34,239 nucleotides of DNA from Maricaulis sp. GTDB taxonomy: Bacteria > Pseudomonadota > Alphaproteobacteria > Caulobacterales > Maricaulaceae. Positions 23,866 through 33,730 of the stretch are shown here, piece by piece. The notes below the pieces were generated by a model. It was not told where the DNA came from and ran no database searches. It saw only the letters and a program-made list of their open reading frames with translations. The stretch covers positions 1 to 34,239 of the forward strand of contig NZ_JASBRW010000045.1 of assembly GCF_030149235.1 (NCBI RefSeq), in the 5' to 3' direction. The number at the start of each line of letters is the position of its first letter. Positions within the stretch are counted from its first letter, which is position 1. The position numbers and the translations under genes were made by a program.

Positions 23866-25770
23866 ATGAGCCAGCCGCCCCAAGATCCCGAAGCGTTCAA
23901 GCGCGCCCTTGCCATTGCCACCCGTGCCATTGCCGGGGACAAGGAGCTGGAGGTGCGTTTCGGCGGCGAGATTGCCGGGCATTCCGGCGGGCGTGTGGTC
24001 CTGCCCAATCCGGGCTCCGAACCGTCCCAGCGGGCCGCCAATACCGTGCGCGGCCGCGCCGATGCGATTGCCCTGAAACTGGCCCACCATGATGAAGGCG
24101 CTCATATGCGCGCCCTGCCGCCGGGTTCGACGGCGCGGGCCATCTTCCATGCCGCCGAACAGGCACGGGTCGAGGCGCTCGGGGCGCGCGAGATGCAGGG
24201 CGTGGCCGAAAACCTCGATGCGGCGCTGATTGCCAAATGCCGACAGAAGGGCTGGCAGCGGGTTGAGGATCGCCAGAACGCGCCGATGGAAGAGGCGCTG
24301 AGCCTCCTGATCCGGGAACGCATTTCCGGCCGCCCGGCTCCGGTCGAGGCGCTCGGCCTGATGACGGTCTGGCGCGACCAGCTGGAAAACATGGCCGGGC
24401 TGTCGCTCGACGCCCTGGCCGGCAATGCCGATAATCAGGAGGCCTTTGCCGACGCCTTGCGGGTGGTGATCCAGGATCTCGACCTCGCAGATGAACTCGG
24501 CGGCGATCCGGAAGAATCGGAGAACCCGGAAGACGAGGATGAGGGCGTCGACCGCGAACAGCGGACCGGCGAGGATGAAGAGCCCGAAGACGGCTCCGAT
24601 GCCGGTGATCCCGACACGCCCGACGCCTCCGGCACCGCCGCTGATGAAGACGAGATCACCGCCGATACCGATGATCTCGATACCCGCGTCGAGGCCATGG
24701 ACGATGAGGGCTCGGCGCAGACCGCCATGCGCCCCAATTATCGTCCGGGCGATGACAGCCAGGCCGACAGCTACAAGGTCTTCACCCGCGAGTTTGACGA
24801 GGTGATCCAGGCCGAGGATCTGTGCGACAGCGAAGAACTCGAGCGCCTGCGCAAATATCTGGACAATACGCTCAAGGGCCTCGACCAGGTCGTCGGCCGC
24901 CTCGCCAACCGGCTGCAGCGCCGGCTCATGGCGCAGCAGGAGCGGGCCTGGAAATTCGACCTGGAAGAAGGCGTGCTCGACGGCTCGCGCCTGGCGCGGA
25001 TCATTGCTGACCCGACCCTGCCGCTATCCTACAAGCAGGAGAGCGACACCGAGTTCCGCGACACCATCGTCACCCTGCTGATCGACAATTCCGGCTCCAT
25101 GCGCGGCCGTCCGATCACCGTCGCCGCCGCCTGCGCCGATATCCTCGCGCGCACGCTGGAACGTTGCGGGGTGAAAACGGAGATCCTCGGCTTCACGACG
25201 CGCGCCTGGAAAGGCGGCAAGTCGAAGGAGAAATGGCTGACCGAGGGCAAGCCGCAAAATCCCGGCCGCCTCAATGATTTGCGCCATATCATCTATAAAC
25301 AGGCCGACACGCCCTGGCGCCGCTCGCGGGTCAATCTCGGCCTGATGATGCGCGAAGGCCTGCTCAAGGAAAACATCGACGGTGAAGCCCTGATGTGGGC
25401 CTGGAAACGCCTCGCCACGCGCCCGGAACAGCGCCGCATCATGATGGTGATCTCCGACGGTGCGCCGGTCGATGACGGCACCCAGTCGGCGAACATGTCC
25501 GGCTATCTGGAACGCCATCTGCGCGAAACCATCGCCATGATCGAGAAGCGCTCCGAGGTCGAGCTCCTGGCCATTGGTATCGGCCATGATGTCACCCGCT
25601 GGTATCGCCGCGCCGTGACCATCAATGATGTCGACCAGCTCGGCGGCGCCATGACCGACCAGCTCGCCGCCCTGTTCGACGAGAACGGCCCGGGTGACAG
25701 CGCGATGAGCACAACAGGGCCGCCGCTGACCAAGCGCATCGACTTTTCCGGCGTCGCCGGCCGGGTTTAG
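23866..25770 (+). CDS. cobT: CobT, von Willebrand A subunit of the cobaltochelatase-type complex
   Basis: CobT pairs with the AAA+ ring CobS to drive metal insertion by CobN. The 634 residues match the usual length. The N-terminal domain starts [24 protein letters not shown]. The middle (about 205-300) is very acidic ([24 protein letters not shown]), as in all CobT proteins. The C-terminal vWA domain has a complete MIDAS, D407-x-S409-x-S411 in DNSGSMRG, with later [10 protein letters not shown] chose the ATG at 23866; the frame is open further upstream but that part is not CobT-like. The gap to cobS is about 7 kb. The phytase-like gene follows in the same direction after 58 bp. Confidence 0.95.
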   Translation: MSQPPQDPEAFKRALAIATRAIAGDKELEVRFGGEIAGHSGGRVVLPNPGSEPSQRAANTVRGRADAIALKLAHHDEGAHMRALPPGSTARAIFHAAEQARVEALGAREMQGVAENLDAALIAKCRQKGWQRVEDRQNAPMEEALSLLIRERISGRPAPVEALGLMTVWRDQLENMAGLSLDALAGNADNQEAFADALRVVIQDLDLADELGGDPEESENPEDEDEGVDREQRTGEDEEPEDGSDAGDPDTPDASGTAADEDEITADTDDLDTRVEAMDDEGSAQTAMRPNYRPGDDSQADSYKVFTREFDEVIQAEDLCDSEELERLRKYLDNTLKGLDQVVGRLANRLQRRLMAQQERAWKFDLEEGVLDGSRLARIIADPTLPLSYKQESDTEFRDTIVTLLIDNSGSMRGRPITVAAACADILARTLERCGVKTEILGFTTRAWKGGKSKEKWLTEGKPQNPGRLNDLRHIIYKQADTPWRRSRVNLGLMMREGLLKENIDGEALMWAWKRLATRPEQRRIMMVISDGAPVDDGTQSANMSGYLERHLRETIAMIEKRSEVELLAIGIGHDVTRWYRRAVTINDVDQLGGAMTDQLAALFDENGPGDSAMSTTGPPLTKRIDFSGVAGRV

Positions 25771-25828
25771 GCTTTGCGGCTTTCGCGTTGATTGCTAAGC
25801 CTCCGGGATCGCAACAAGGTCCCTGCCC

Positions 25829-26791
25829 ATGCGCTTCCTGATCCCGCTCGCCCTGTCCCTTGCCGCCTGCTCGCCCTCCGTTGAGGCGCCGACCATCGCC
25901 ACGACGGTCACCACAGACATCCCACTCTACACCGCCGAGCCTGACCGCCGTGATCTGGGCCGGCTGAGCTATCTTGGCGGCATCGAGATCGATTACACGG
26001 ACGAACGCTTTGGCGGGCTGTCAGCGCTGCATCTCAATAGCGGCGGCTCCCGCATGCTGGCGGTTTCCGATAGCGCTTACTGGGTCCGCGCCGGGCTGAG
26101 CTGGAGCGATGACGGTGCACCGGTAGCGCTCGGCGGGATCGATATCGCGCCCATACTGTCGCGTGATGGAGAGGCGCTGGAGGGCCAGGCTGCCGACAGT
26201 GAGGCGATCGCAGCGCTCGGCGGCGGGCTCTTTGCGATCTCGTTTGAACGCGAGCACCGGATCAATGTCTACGAGCTCGGGCCTGACTGGAGCCAGCTTG
26301 ACGCCGTGGCTCAGCCCCTGAGCGCGCCGGACGGGGCGCCGCAGTTTGAGAATAATGGCGGGATGGAAGGCCTCACACAGCTCGCTGATGGCCGTCTGAT
26401 CGCCGGGGTGGAAGCGCCCTCAAACGGTGCCCGCCAGCTCTGGATCCTCGATGATGGCCGCTGGAGCCGCCGCGAACTGACCGCAGAGCCGGGCTACGGC
26501 CTGACCGCCCTCGCCGCCCATGGTGGCCATGTCTATGTGCTGGAACGCTTCTGGACCCGCGAGACCGGCAATCGCATCCGCATCCTGCGCTTCGACGCCG
26601 CCGATCTCGACGACACCGCCCGCATCGAGCCGGACCTGCTCGGCACCCTCACCGCCGGCATGATCGTCGACAATTTCGAAGGCCTCGACATCATCCAGCG
26701 CAACGGTCAGACCGTGCTGCTGATCGTGTCGGACGATAATTACTCGGAGCGGCAAAAAACGTTGCTGATGGCCTTTGCTGTGACCGGCTAG
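25829..26791 (+). CDS. Phytase-like (esterase-like activity) lipoprotein
   Basis: The 320-residue protein has a lipobox SLAAC near residue 14 and a beta-propeller-like body: LGGIEIDYTDERFGGLSALHLN, LAVSDSAYWVRAGLSW, EGQAADSEAIAAL, NNGGMEGLTQLADGRLIAG and DNFEGLDIIQRNGQTVLLIVSDDNYS. These match the family annotated as esterase-like activity of phytase, which normally lies next to cobT in alphaproteobacteria. The true substrate is unknown. It is probably anchored in the outer membrane or periplasm. Its stop lies 3 nt from the convergent amidohydrolase stop. Confidence 0.87.
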   Translation: MRFLIPLALSLAACSPSVEAPTIATTVTTDIPLYTAEPDRRDLGRLSYLGGIEIDYTDERFGGLSALHLNSGGSRMLAVSDSAYWVRAGLSWSDDGAPVALGGIDIAPILSRDGEALEGQAADSEAIAALGGGLFAISFEREHRINVYELGPDWSQLDAVAQPLSAPDGAPQFENNGGMEGLTQLADGRLIAGVEAPSNGARQLWILDDGRWSRRELTAEPGYGLTALAAHGGHVYVLERFWTRETGNRIRILRFDAADLDDTARIEPDLLGTLTAGMIVDNFEGLDIIQRNGQTVLLIVSDDNYSERQKTLLMAFAVTG

Positions 26792-26794
26792 CGC

Positions 26795-28519
26795 CTACTC
26801 CCCCGAGCGATGAAAACTCGCCTCGTGCTCATACACCGCCTCGCCGCCAACCACGGTCATCCACGGCGTCACTGACAGGATTTCCATCGGCTCAATGGTC
26901 ATGATGTCGTCGGAGAAAATGGTGAAGTCGGCGCGCTTGCCGACCTCGATCGAGCCGAGCTCGTCCTCGCGGAAGGAGGCATAGGCCGGCCAGAGGGTGA
27001 AGAGCTTGAGGGCATCATCACGCGACAGCGCCTCTTCGGGATGCCAGTTCTCGCCCTGGAAACCTTCCAGGTCGGCGCGCGCGACCGTGGCATAGAATTC
27101 GATGCGGGGATCGCCCTGCTCCACCGGCGCGTCGGAGCCGCCGGTCAGGCGGGCGCCATTGTCCAAGAGGGTCTGCCAGGCATAGGCGCCTTCCAGGCGT
27201 TCCTCGCCGAGACGCGCCGGGGCAAAGTGCAGATCGCCAATAGCGTGGCTGGGCTGCATCGAGGCGATAACGCCGAGCTCGGCAAAGCGCGGCATATCGG
27301 AAGGTTCGACAATCTGGGTATGCTCATCACGCCAGCGATGGTCGATGCGGGCGCGCTCTTCCTCGGGAACGTGTGCCAGGGCTTCCTCGACCCAGTCGAG
27401 CAGGAGACGATTCCCGCGATCACCGATGGCGTGGACATTCATTTGTACGCCCGAACGCAGGGCCTCGGTAAAGAGGCCGATGGTCTGGTCTTCTTCAGCA
27501 ATCGTCAGGCCGGAGGTTTCCGGGCGGTCCGAATAGGGAGACAACAGCGCTGCACCGCGCGAGCCCAGTGCACCATCCATATAGATTTTCACCGCGCGGG
27601 TGATGACGCGGCCGTCAGCAGCGATACGCGGGACTTCCTGGGACAGGGCGGCATAACCGTCCGGATTGACCGAGACATAGACGCGGATGGCCAGGTGGCC
27701 GGCCTCGGCAACGCCCTCGATCATCTCCACATCGCTATAGGGCACAGACATGTCATGCCCGCCAGCCCAGCCGAGCGAAGCGAGGCGCGCCGCGCCTTCG
27801 GCATAGATATCGGCACGCTCCTGACCGGTCGGGGCGGCGACCAGGGCGGTCACCGGATACATCGCCGTGTCGATCAGCATGCCGGTCGGCTCACCGGCTT
27901 CGTCAAACAGGATCTCCCCGCCTTCCGGAGCGGCGCTGTCGCGCGTGATACCGCCGGCTTCAAGCGCTGCGGAATTGGCCACGAGGGCGTGCCCGTCGGC
28001 GCGGATCAGCACGACCGGATTATCCGGCGACACAGCGTCAAGATCATCGCGATTGGGGAAACGGGCTTCTGGATAATGGGTCTCGATCCAGCCGCGGCCA
28101 TAAACCACCTGACCGGGCTCAGCGCCCTCGACCGTCTCCGCCACGCGGGCAACGAGGTCTTCGATAGAGGCGACACTGTCGAGATTGAGCGTGCGCTCGC
28201 GCTGGCCGACACCAAAGACATGCACATGGCTGTCGGTGAAGCCGGGATACATGGCACCGCCATTGAGATCGACAATGCGCGTTTCCGGTCCGATCAGAAG
28301 CTCGGCATCGGCTTCATCGCCGGCAAAGGTGATGCGGCCATCCTGGGTCGCGACGGCGGTAACCTGGGGCTGCTCGTCATTGGCGGTGTAGATCGCCCCG
28401 CCCCAATAGACCACGTCGGCCGCGTCGATCGCCGGCTCAATGGCGGCCTCCTCAGCGGACGGCGAACAGGCCGCGAGCGTGATGGCCAGTGCGGAAACAA
28501 GAGAAAAACCGATGCGCAT
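26795..28519 (-). CDS. Amidohydrolase family 3 (YtcJ-like) lipoprotein
   Basis: The 574-residue enzyme begins with a lipoprotein signal (LAAC, Cys18). The first metal motif is H98-x-H100 in GFTDSHVHVFG. Later come the carboxylysine-region VKIYMDGALGSRGAAL, the NVHAIGDRGNRLLLDW His, IDHRWRDEHTQIV, SMQPSHA and the final GSDAPVE Asp. This is the standard set of amidohydrolase family 3. These enzymes cleave amide or formyl bonds; the substrate is not evident. I chose the ATG at 28519, which has GGGAGGG just upstream; the open frame runs 40 codons further without coding character. The rpmB terminator lies upstream, so the gene must have its own promoter. Confidence 0.9.
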   Translation of the reverse strand: MRIGFSLVSALAITLAACSPSAEEAAIEPAIDAADVVYWGGAIYTANDEQPQVTAVATQDGRITFAGDEADAELLIGPETRIVDLNGGAMYPGFTDSHVHVFGVGQRERTLNLDSVASIEDLVARVAETVEGAEPGQVVYGRGWIETHYPEARFPNRDDLDAVSPDNPVVLIRADGHALVANSAALEAGGITRDSAAPEGGEILFDEAGEPTGMLIDTAMYPVTALVAAPTGQERADIYAEGAARLASLGWAGGHDMSVPYSDVEMIEGVAEAGHLAIRVYVSVNPDGYAALSQEVPRIAADGRVITRAVKIYMDGALGSRGAALLSPYSDRPETSGLTIAEEDQTIGLFTEALRSGVQMNVHAIGDRGNRLLLDWVEEALAHVPEEERARIDHRWRDEHTQIVEPSDMPRFAELGVIASMQPSHAIGDLHFAPARLGEERLEGAYAWQTLLDNGARLTGGSDAPVEQGDPRIEFYATVARADLEGFQGENWHPEEALSRDDALKLFTLWPAYASFREDELGSIEVGKRADFTIFSDDIMTIEPMEILSVTPWMTVVGGEAVYEHEASFHRSGE

Positions 28520-28602
28520 GATGCCCTCCCCAGACGTCAGCTGGCAGGCTATCCGGCGATTCTGGAAACAACAACAGGGCGCCAGGCCTTTGGCCCAAAA
28601 CA

Positions 28603-28632
28603 ATAAAGCCCGCTGCAAGCAGCGGGCTTTAT
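28603..28632 (-). terminator. Rho-independent terminator of rpmB
   Basis: A perfect 14-bp stem (28603-28616 with 28619-28632) with a minimal AA centre contains the GC-rich core GCCCGCTGC. Reading along the minus strand, the stem ends GGGCTTTATTGTTTT, giving the U-rich tail of an intrinsic terminator 23 bases after the rpmB stop. Confidence 0.88.
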
Positions 28633-28655
28633 CGATCAAATTTGATTACGCAAAC

Positions 28656-28940
28656 CTACGCAGCGTTTGCTTTCTTGAGCTCACGCTTGATCTTCAGCGC
28701 GCGGTCCGAGAGGTTCTCGTCACGTGCCTTGAGCAGGTAAGCGTCGAAGCCGCCGACATGGTCCACGCTGCGCAGCGCCTTGGCGGCGATACGCAATTTG
28801 AAGCTACGGCCGAGCTTGTCAGAAGTCAGGGTGACTTCGCACAGGTTCGGCAGAAAACGGCGACGGGTTCTGTTGTTAGCGTGGGAAACATTGTTTCCGG
28901 TCATCACGCCCGTACCAGTCAATTCGCAGCGACGCGCCAT
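28656..28940 (-). CDS. rpmB: 50S ribosomal protein L28
   Basis: The 94-residue product has the L28 signature: [33 protein letters not shown] at the start, then [23 protein letters not shown] and a basic C-terminus ending [11 protein letters not shown]28 binds the large subunit near the E-site region. I chose the ATG at 28940, preceded by AAAGGTG; an ATG 5 codons upstream is less likely since the family starts MARRCE. A strong intrinsic terminator follows. It lies in the cobT-phytase-rpmB neighbourhood common to alphaproteobacteria. Confidence 0.97.
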   Translation of the reverse strand: MARRCELTGTGVMTGNNVSHANNRTRRRFLPNLCEVTLTSDKLGRSFKLRIAAKALRSVDHVGGFDAYLLKARDENLSDRALKIKRELKKANAA

Positions 28941-29128
28941 AGTCGCACCTTTCAAACAATAGTATTCTTACGCTAAAGCCTTACGGCCATCGCGGGAGCG
29001 GGCGGAATACCGAAGTGGATGCGCTGCGTCAAGCATTCTACGTTCATCTTCCAGCCGGTTTCGCTGGTTTATTGCAGTTTGACGAATAAGTTTCGGGCCG
29101 GCGGGGCCGGATACGAGGAGAGTAAAGC

Positions 29129-29962
29129 GTGAAAAAGGCTATTCTACTGGGCAGCGCATTGGGCCTGGCAGCCATGTTTGCACCGGCCACACTGAATCCC
29201 GGCTTGGCTCCGGCCCTGGCCGATGATGCCGCCGCAGTTGCCAACAGCGCATCGCAAACGGTGACCATTCAGTATTCCGGCTCGGTGATGATTTTCCAGG
29301 TCGCCGACATTGTCGTGTCGGGCACCTTCAACCCGGATACCTACCAGGCCTCTGCTCGCTTCACGGCGGCCGGTCTGGCCGCGCTCTTCACCGATGCGGA
29401 TATCGAGGCCGGTGTCAGCGGCTATCGCACCGGTGCCAGGCTGCAGCCCTGGCGCTACAGCCATATGAATCACGCCAGCTCGAAAAATCGGACCGTCGGC
29501 ATCGACTTCCCCGATGGCGTTGCGACCGCAGACATCAATCCGCCCTTCGGATCGATGGGTGAACCGCCGGCGACCGAAGAAGAACGTGCAGGCGCCGCTG
29601 ACCCGCTGTCCACCCTGCTGTCGGTCGGACTGGGCGCGGTGGCCAATGGCGATGTCCACTGCGAAGGCACCATGCCGGTGTTTGACGGCAAGGCCCGCTA
29701 TAATCTTCGCTTTGAATATGGCGGCATGGACTCGATCCGGACCCGGGCCTGGTCGGGCCGCGCAGCGGTATGCCACGCCTATTACGAGCCGATCGCCGGT
29801 TATGACGCCGACGAGTTTCCGTCCGAGGAAGATATCGAGCGCCCGATCACCATGTGGTTCGCGCCGGTGAATGGCGGCCAGATGCATGTGCCCGTGCGGA
29901 TCCGCGCCAATGCCGGTTTTGGCGGCGCAACGGTCACCGCACAATATATCTCGGCCGGCTGA
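29129..29962 (+). CDS. Secreted DUF3108-type protein
   Basis: The 277-residue product starts at a GTG (29129) with a strong GAGGAG upstream. The signal peptide is MKKAILLGSALGLAAMF, cut near ALADDA. The mature part has YSGSVMIFQVADIVVSGTFNPDTYQASARFTAAGLAALF and a C-terminal half with DVHCEGTMPVFDGKARYNLRFEYGG, as in DUF3108 periplasmic proteins that are predicted beta-barrel-like lipid or polymer handlers. Two cysteines, in DVHC and AAVCHAY, could form a disulfide. Function unknown. It lies between rpmB (divergent) and the helicase gene. Confidence 0.8.
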   Translation: MKKAILLGSALGLAAMFAPATLNPGLAPALADDAAAVANSASQTVTIQYSGSVMIFQVADIVVSGTFNPDTYQASARFTAAGLAALFTDADIEAGVSGYRTGARLQPWRYSHMNHASSKNRTVGIDFPDGVATADINPPFGSMGEPPATEEERAGAADPLSTLLSVGLGAVANGDVHCEGTMPVFDGKARYNLRFEYGGMDSIRTRAWSGRAAVCHAYYEPIAGYDADEFPSEEDIERPITMWFAPVNGGQMHVPVRIRANAGFGGATVTAQYISAG

Positions 29963-30059
29963 CCGCATAGCGGCCTCGCCTTCACGCCCGATCGGCCCTA
30001 ACTCTTGGAAAATTCCGAAGGCCTCGCTTTTCAGGGTCTGAGTTTCAAAGGATAGCGGC

Positions 30060-32891
30060 ATGTCTGCGCTAGAGCGGGCGGCGGGGCCGATCACCGCCGC
30101 TCTCGGCCCGACCAATACCGGCAAGACCCATCTCGCCATTGAACGCATGCTGGCGCATTCCTCCGGCATGATCGGCCTGCCTTTGCGCCTCCTGGCGCGG
30201 GAGGTCTATGACCGGGTTGTACGGGCCAAGGGCGAAGGCGCCGCCGCTCTGATCACCGGCGAAGAGAAGATCGTGCCCAAGTCGGCGCGCTATTTCATCT
30301 GCACCGCCGAATCCATGCCGGTCTCCAAACAGGTCGCCTTCATGGCGATCGACGAGGTCCAGCTCGCCGCCGACCCCGAGCGTGGTCATATCTTCACCGA
30401 CCGTCTGCTGCGCGCCCGTGGCCGCGAAGAGACCATGCTGCTGGGCGCCGCCACCATGACCGGTCTGATCCGCGAACTCGTGCCCGATGCCGAGATTGTC
30501 GGACGCGAACGTTTCTCCCGGCTGAGTTATGCCGGCCCCGCCAAGCTCACCGCCCTGCCCCGGCGCAGCGCCATTGTCGCCTTCTCGGCCGAGAGTGTTT
30601 ACGCCATCGCCGAGCTCCTGCGCCGGCGTCGCGGCGGCGCCGCGGTGGTCATGGGCAGTTTGAGCCCGCGCACCCGCAACGCCCAGGTCGCGCTCTACCA
30701 GTCCGGCGAGGTCGACTTCCTCGTGGCCACAGATGCCATCGGCATGGGCCTCAATATGGAAATCGAGCATGTGGCCTTCGCCGAGAGCCGCAAGTTCGAT
30801 GGCCGCAAGATGCGGCGGCTGACCCCGGCCGAACTGTCTCAGATCGCCGGGCGGGCCGGACGCTTCCGCACTGATGGCAGTTTTGGCGAAACCGCCGAAT
30901 GCCGGCCCTTCGATCCGGATGTGGTCGAGGCCATCGAGAGCCACACTTTCGCACCGGTCCAGAAACTCTACTGGCGCAATCCGCTGCTCGATGAAAGCTC
31001 GATCGAGGCCCTTCAATATTCGCTCGGCAAACCGCCCTTCCATCCCGCCCTGGAACGGGTCCGCGAGGCCAGCGATGAAGCTGCCCTTGGCGTATTGGCC
31101 GGCGACCCGGAAATCCGCGAGCGCGCAACCTCGCCCGGCATGGTGGCGCGACTGTGGGAGGTGTGCCGCCTGCCCGATTTCCGCAAGGCGACGCTGGATG
31201 CCCACGCCCGTCTCGTCAAATCCATCTACATGCACCTCGCGAAAGGGCGCGGCCGCCTGCCCGACACCTATATGGCCGGGCATCTGGAAAAGCTGAACAA
31301 GACCACCGGCGATGTCGACGCCCTGGCCGCGCGCCTGTCCTATGTGCGCACCTGGGCTTATGCCGCCAACCGTTCCGACTGGACGCACAATCCCGATTAC
31401 TGGCGTGCGGAGACCCGGCAAATCGAGGACAAATTGTCCGACGCCCTGCACGAGCGCCTGATGCAACGCTTCGTCGATCGACGGACCAGCGCGCTGGTCA
31501 AAGGCCTGCGCGACGAGAAGGATCTTCTTGCCGGAGTGTCGAAAACGGGTGAAGTCACGGTAGAAGGCCATTATGTCGGTCGGTTACAGGGGCTGGTCTT
31601 CCAGCCCGATGCGGATGGACGCGAACTCGCCGCACGCGCTTTGCGCTCGGCGGCCCTCAAGGCCCTGCGGCCGGAGGTAAACAGGAGGCTGGCGATGCTG
31701 GCGACGCCCAAGGCAGAGGATCTCAATCTCACCGCTGCCGGAATTATCGAATGGGAAGACCGCCCGGTGGCCAAGCTGCGCCCCGGCCCATCCGTCTTGC
31801 GCCCGGGCCTGGCCCTGACTGGCGGCGAGCTCGGATCCGCCGAGGCCCAGGCGGCCGCCCGCAAGGGTCTGGAGGACTTTGTCCACACCCGGACCGACAC
31901 GCTGCTCGCGCCCCTGATGGCCCTCAAGACCGGCGCCGAGGATGAGGCGACTCCCGGTCCGGTGCGCGGCGTGGCCTGGCGTCTCTATGAGGCTGGCGGC
32001 GCCCTACCGCGGCATGAGATCGTCGAGGAAATCAAGGCGCTCGACCCGGACATGCGCCGGGTTCTGCGCGGTTTCGGCGTACGCATTGGCCAACACATGA
32101 TCTATCTGCCGGCCCTGGTGAAACCGGCACCGGCCGCCCATTTCGCCCTGCTGCGCGCGATCCATGAAGACCGCGGCGAGGCCGTCGTCCTGCCCGAGCC
32201 GGGACTGACCTCGATGGCCAATGACAAGTCGCGCACCCGCGCCGACTATGCCGCCATCGGCTTCCAGACCTGCGGCCCGCGCGTTGTCCGCTTCGACATG
32301 CTCGAACGCCTGGCTGATGTCATCCGCGAAGCCCGTCCCGAGCCGAAAAAGCCCGCCTTTGACCTTAAGGCTGAGATGACCGCACTGCTGGGCTGTTCCG
32401 TTGAAGACCTGCGCGGCGTCCTCGGCGCGCTAGGCTATAAACGGGTCAAAAAGGGTGAGGATGAGGAAAAGCTGGCTGGTGAGGTCTGGGGCCCGCGCCG
32501 CCGCGGTCCGGCCGGTGGCCGCCCCGCCAAGCCCGCTCATGGTGCCGATCAGAAACGCGGACCGAAATCGGCCAAGCGCGAGCCCGGCGCTGGCCCGGGC
32601 AAGCGCGATAACCGCCAGCGGCCGCAAAATCGCGTAGAACAGGAGCCGATCAAACCGGAGGACAGCCCCTTCGCCGCCCTGGCTCAACTGAAACTCGACG
32701 AAAAACCGACCAAGCCGAAACGCAAACGGCGCAAAAAGCCCGCCAAGGCGAAACCGGATGCGAACGCCAATGGCGCCGAAAACAGCGCCGTCGGTGAGGA
32801 TAAGCCGGCCGGAAATAACCCTTCACCGGAGTCAACTGAAGCGGTCGCTCCGGCCGCCGCCAGCACGCCGGACGCGGCCGGCGAGGCATGA
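30060..32891 (+). CDS. Suv3-like RNA helicase with basic C-terminal tail
   Basis: This 943-residue DExH-type helicase resembles mitochondrial SUV3 and its alphaproteobacterial relatives. It shows Walker A GPTNTGKT at residues 16-23, a DEVQ box at 98-101, the motif ATDAIGMGLNM (G228-M-G-L-N-M), and motif VI QIAGRAGRF at 261-269. The SUV3 C-terminal part follows (LYWRNPLLDESSIEAL and onward). The last ~150 residues are Lys/Arg/Pro/Ala-rich (for example RGPAGGRPAKPAHGADQKRG, KPKRKRRKKPAKAKP) and likely disordered, serving RNA binding. AAAGGAT precedes the ATG at 30060. The S4 protein gene overlaps the stop by 4 nt. A role in RNA turnover or ribosome work is likely but not shown. Confidence 0.92.
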   Translation: MSALERAAGPITAALGPTNTGKTHLAIERMLAHSSGMIGLPLRLLAREVYDRVVRAKGEGAAALITGEEKIVPKSARYFICTAESMPVSKQVAFMAIDEVQLAADPERGHIFTDRLLRARGREETMLLGAATMTGLIRELVPDAEIVGRERFSRLSYAGPAKLTALPRRSAIVAFSAESVYAIAELLRRRRGGAAVVMGSLSPRTRNAQVALYQSGEVDFLVATDAIGMGLNMEIEHVAFAESRKFDGRKMRRLTPAELSQIAGRAGRFRTDGSFGETAECRPFDPDVVEAIESHTFAPVQKLYWRNPLLDESSIEALQYSLGKPPFHPALERVREASDEAALGVLAGDPEIRERATSPGMVARLWEVCRLPDFRKATLDAHARLVKSIYMHLAKGRGRLPDTYMAGHLEKLNKTTGDVDALAARLSYVRTWAYAANRSDWTHNPDYWRAETRQIEDKLSDALHERLMQRFVDRRTSALVKGLRDEKDLLAGVSKTGEVTVEGHYVGRLQGLVFQPDADGRELAARALRSAALKALRPEVNRRLAMLATPKAEDLNLTAAGIIEWEDRPVAKLRPGPSVLRPGLALTGGELGSAEAQAAARKGLEDFVHTRTDTLLAPLMALKTGAEDEATPGPVRGVAWRLYEAGGALPRHEIVEEIKALDPDMRRVLRGFGVRIGQHMIYLPALVKPAPAAHFALLRAIHEDRGEAVVLPEPGLTSMANDKSRTRADYAAIGFQTCGPRVVRFDMLERLADVIREARPEPKKPAFDLKAEMTALLGCSVEDLRGVLGALGYKRVKKGEDEEKLAGEVWGPRRRGPAGGRPAKPAHGADQKRGPKSAKREPGAGPGKRDNRQRPQNRVEQEPIKPEDSPFAALAQLKLDEKPTKPKRKRRKKPAKAKPDANANGAENSAVGEDKPAGNNPSPESTEAVAPAAASTPDAAGEA

Positions 32892-33190
32892 GCGCGGACG
32901 CTCAGCGCATCGATCTCTGGCTCTGGCAGGCGCGTTTCTACAAGACCCGCTCGCTGGCCACGGCCGTCGTCACCAAGGGCCGGGTCCGCATCGCGCGGGA
33001 CGGAACAATCCGGCGCATTTCAAAGGCCTCCACCACGGTCAGGCCCGGCGATGAATTGACCTGGCCGCGCAATGGCAAGATTGTAGCGCTGGAAATCCTG
33101 GCCCTTGGCGAACGCCGGGGGCCGGCCGCCGAGGCGCAGGCGCTGTACCGCCTGATCGAGAATGACGAGACCGAACAGGCACGGGACTGA
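32888..33190 (+). CDS. S4-domain RNA-binding protein (HslR-like)
   Basis: The 100-residue protein has one S4 domain: QRIDLWLWQARFYKTRSLATAVVTKGRVRIA, then KASTTVRPGDELTWPR. This matches the Hsp15/HslR family, which binds stalled 50S subunits carrying nascent peptidyl-tRNA. The ATG overlaps the helicase stop as ATGA, so the two RNA-acting proteins are co-translated. This pairing, followed by fdxA, is common in alphaproteobacteria. Confidence 0.92.
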   Translation: MSADAQRIDLWLWQARFYKTRSLATAVVTKGRVRIARDGTIRRISKASTTVRPGDELTWPRNGKIVALEILALGERRGPAAEAQALYRLIENDETEQARD

Positions 33191-33208
33191 GCAGTCAGGA
33201 CGTATCAG

Positions 33209-33655
33209 ATGGAATTCATCAAGAAGATCTTTGCCGGCAAGGGCGCTGAAGGCGCCGCGGAAATCGATCCCCACATCGCCGCCACAGCGCTATTGGTGGA
33301 AGCCGCCCTGGCCGATGGCATCTATGCCGACTGCGAGCAGGACCAGATCCGCGAAACGCTGGAAAATGCCTTCAAGATGTCGTCCGAGAAGGCCGCTGAA
33401 GTGCTCGACAAGGCTGAGGAGCTGGCCGAGACGGCGGTCGACCATCATCGCTTCACCAAGGTCGTGAAGACATGTCTGAGCGAGCAGGAACGCATCGCCC
33501 TGGTCGAGCAATTATGGATGGTGGCGCTGGCCGATGGCGAGAAATCGCCGTTCGAGGATGCCTTCCTGCGCCGTATCGCCCCTCTGCTCGCCGTGGATGA
33601 TCGCGACCGGGTTTTTGCCCGCTCGCGTGCAGAAGCCAAGGTACGCAGCCGTTGA
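33209..33655 (+). CDS. TerB-like (tellurite-resistance family) protein
   Basis: The 148-residue all-helical protein has the TerB/DjlA-like repeats: IAATALLVEAALADGIYADCEQDQI and, later, LVEQLWMVALADGEKSPFEDAFLRRIAPLL. The paired AD-G acidic turns are the likely metal-binding sites of the fold. Function is unknown; in many genomes it is a housekeeping protein with no link to tellurite. It starts 18 bp after the S4 gene, with AGGA upstream, and is followed by fdxA after 75 bp. Confidence 0.85.
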   Translation: MEFIKKIFAGKGAEGAAEIDPHIAATALLVEAALADGIYADCEQDQIRETLENAFKMSSEKAAEVLDKAEELAETAVDHHRFTKVVKTCLSEQERIALVEQLWMVALADGEKSPFEDAFLRRIAPLLAVDDRDRVFARSRAEAKVRSR

Positions 33656-33730
33656 CAAAGCGGTTTGCGCAGCCCATGTCCGGCGCGCAAATTATCCAAC
33701 CGTGCCGCCAACCGTACTGATCGTCCGCCC

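Noticed and set aside
27041-28606. 521-codon open frame opposite the amidohydrolase
   Set aside because: Antisense shadow of a gene with clear catalytic motifs.
30069-31571. 500-codon open frame opposite the helicase
   Set aside because: Antisense shadow; no recognisable domain.
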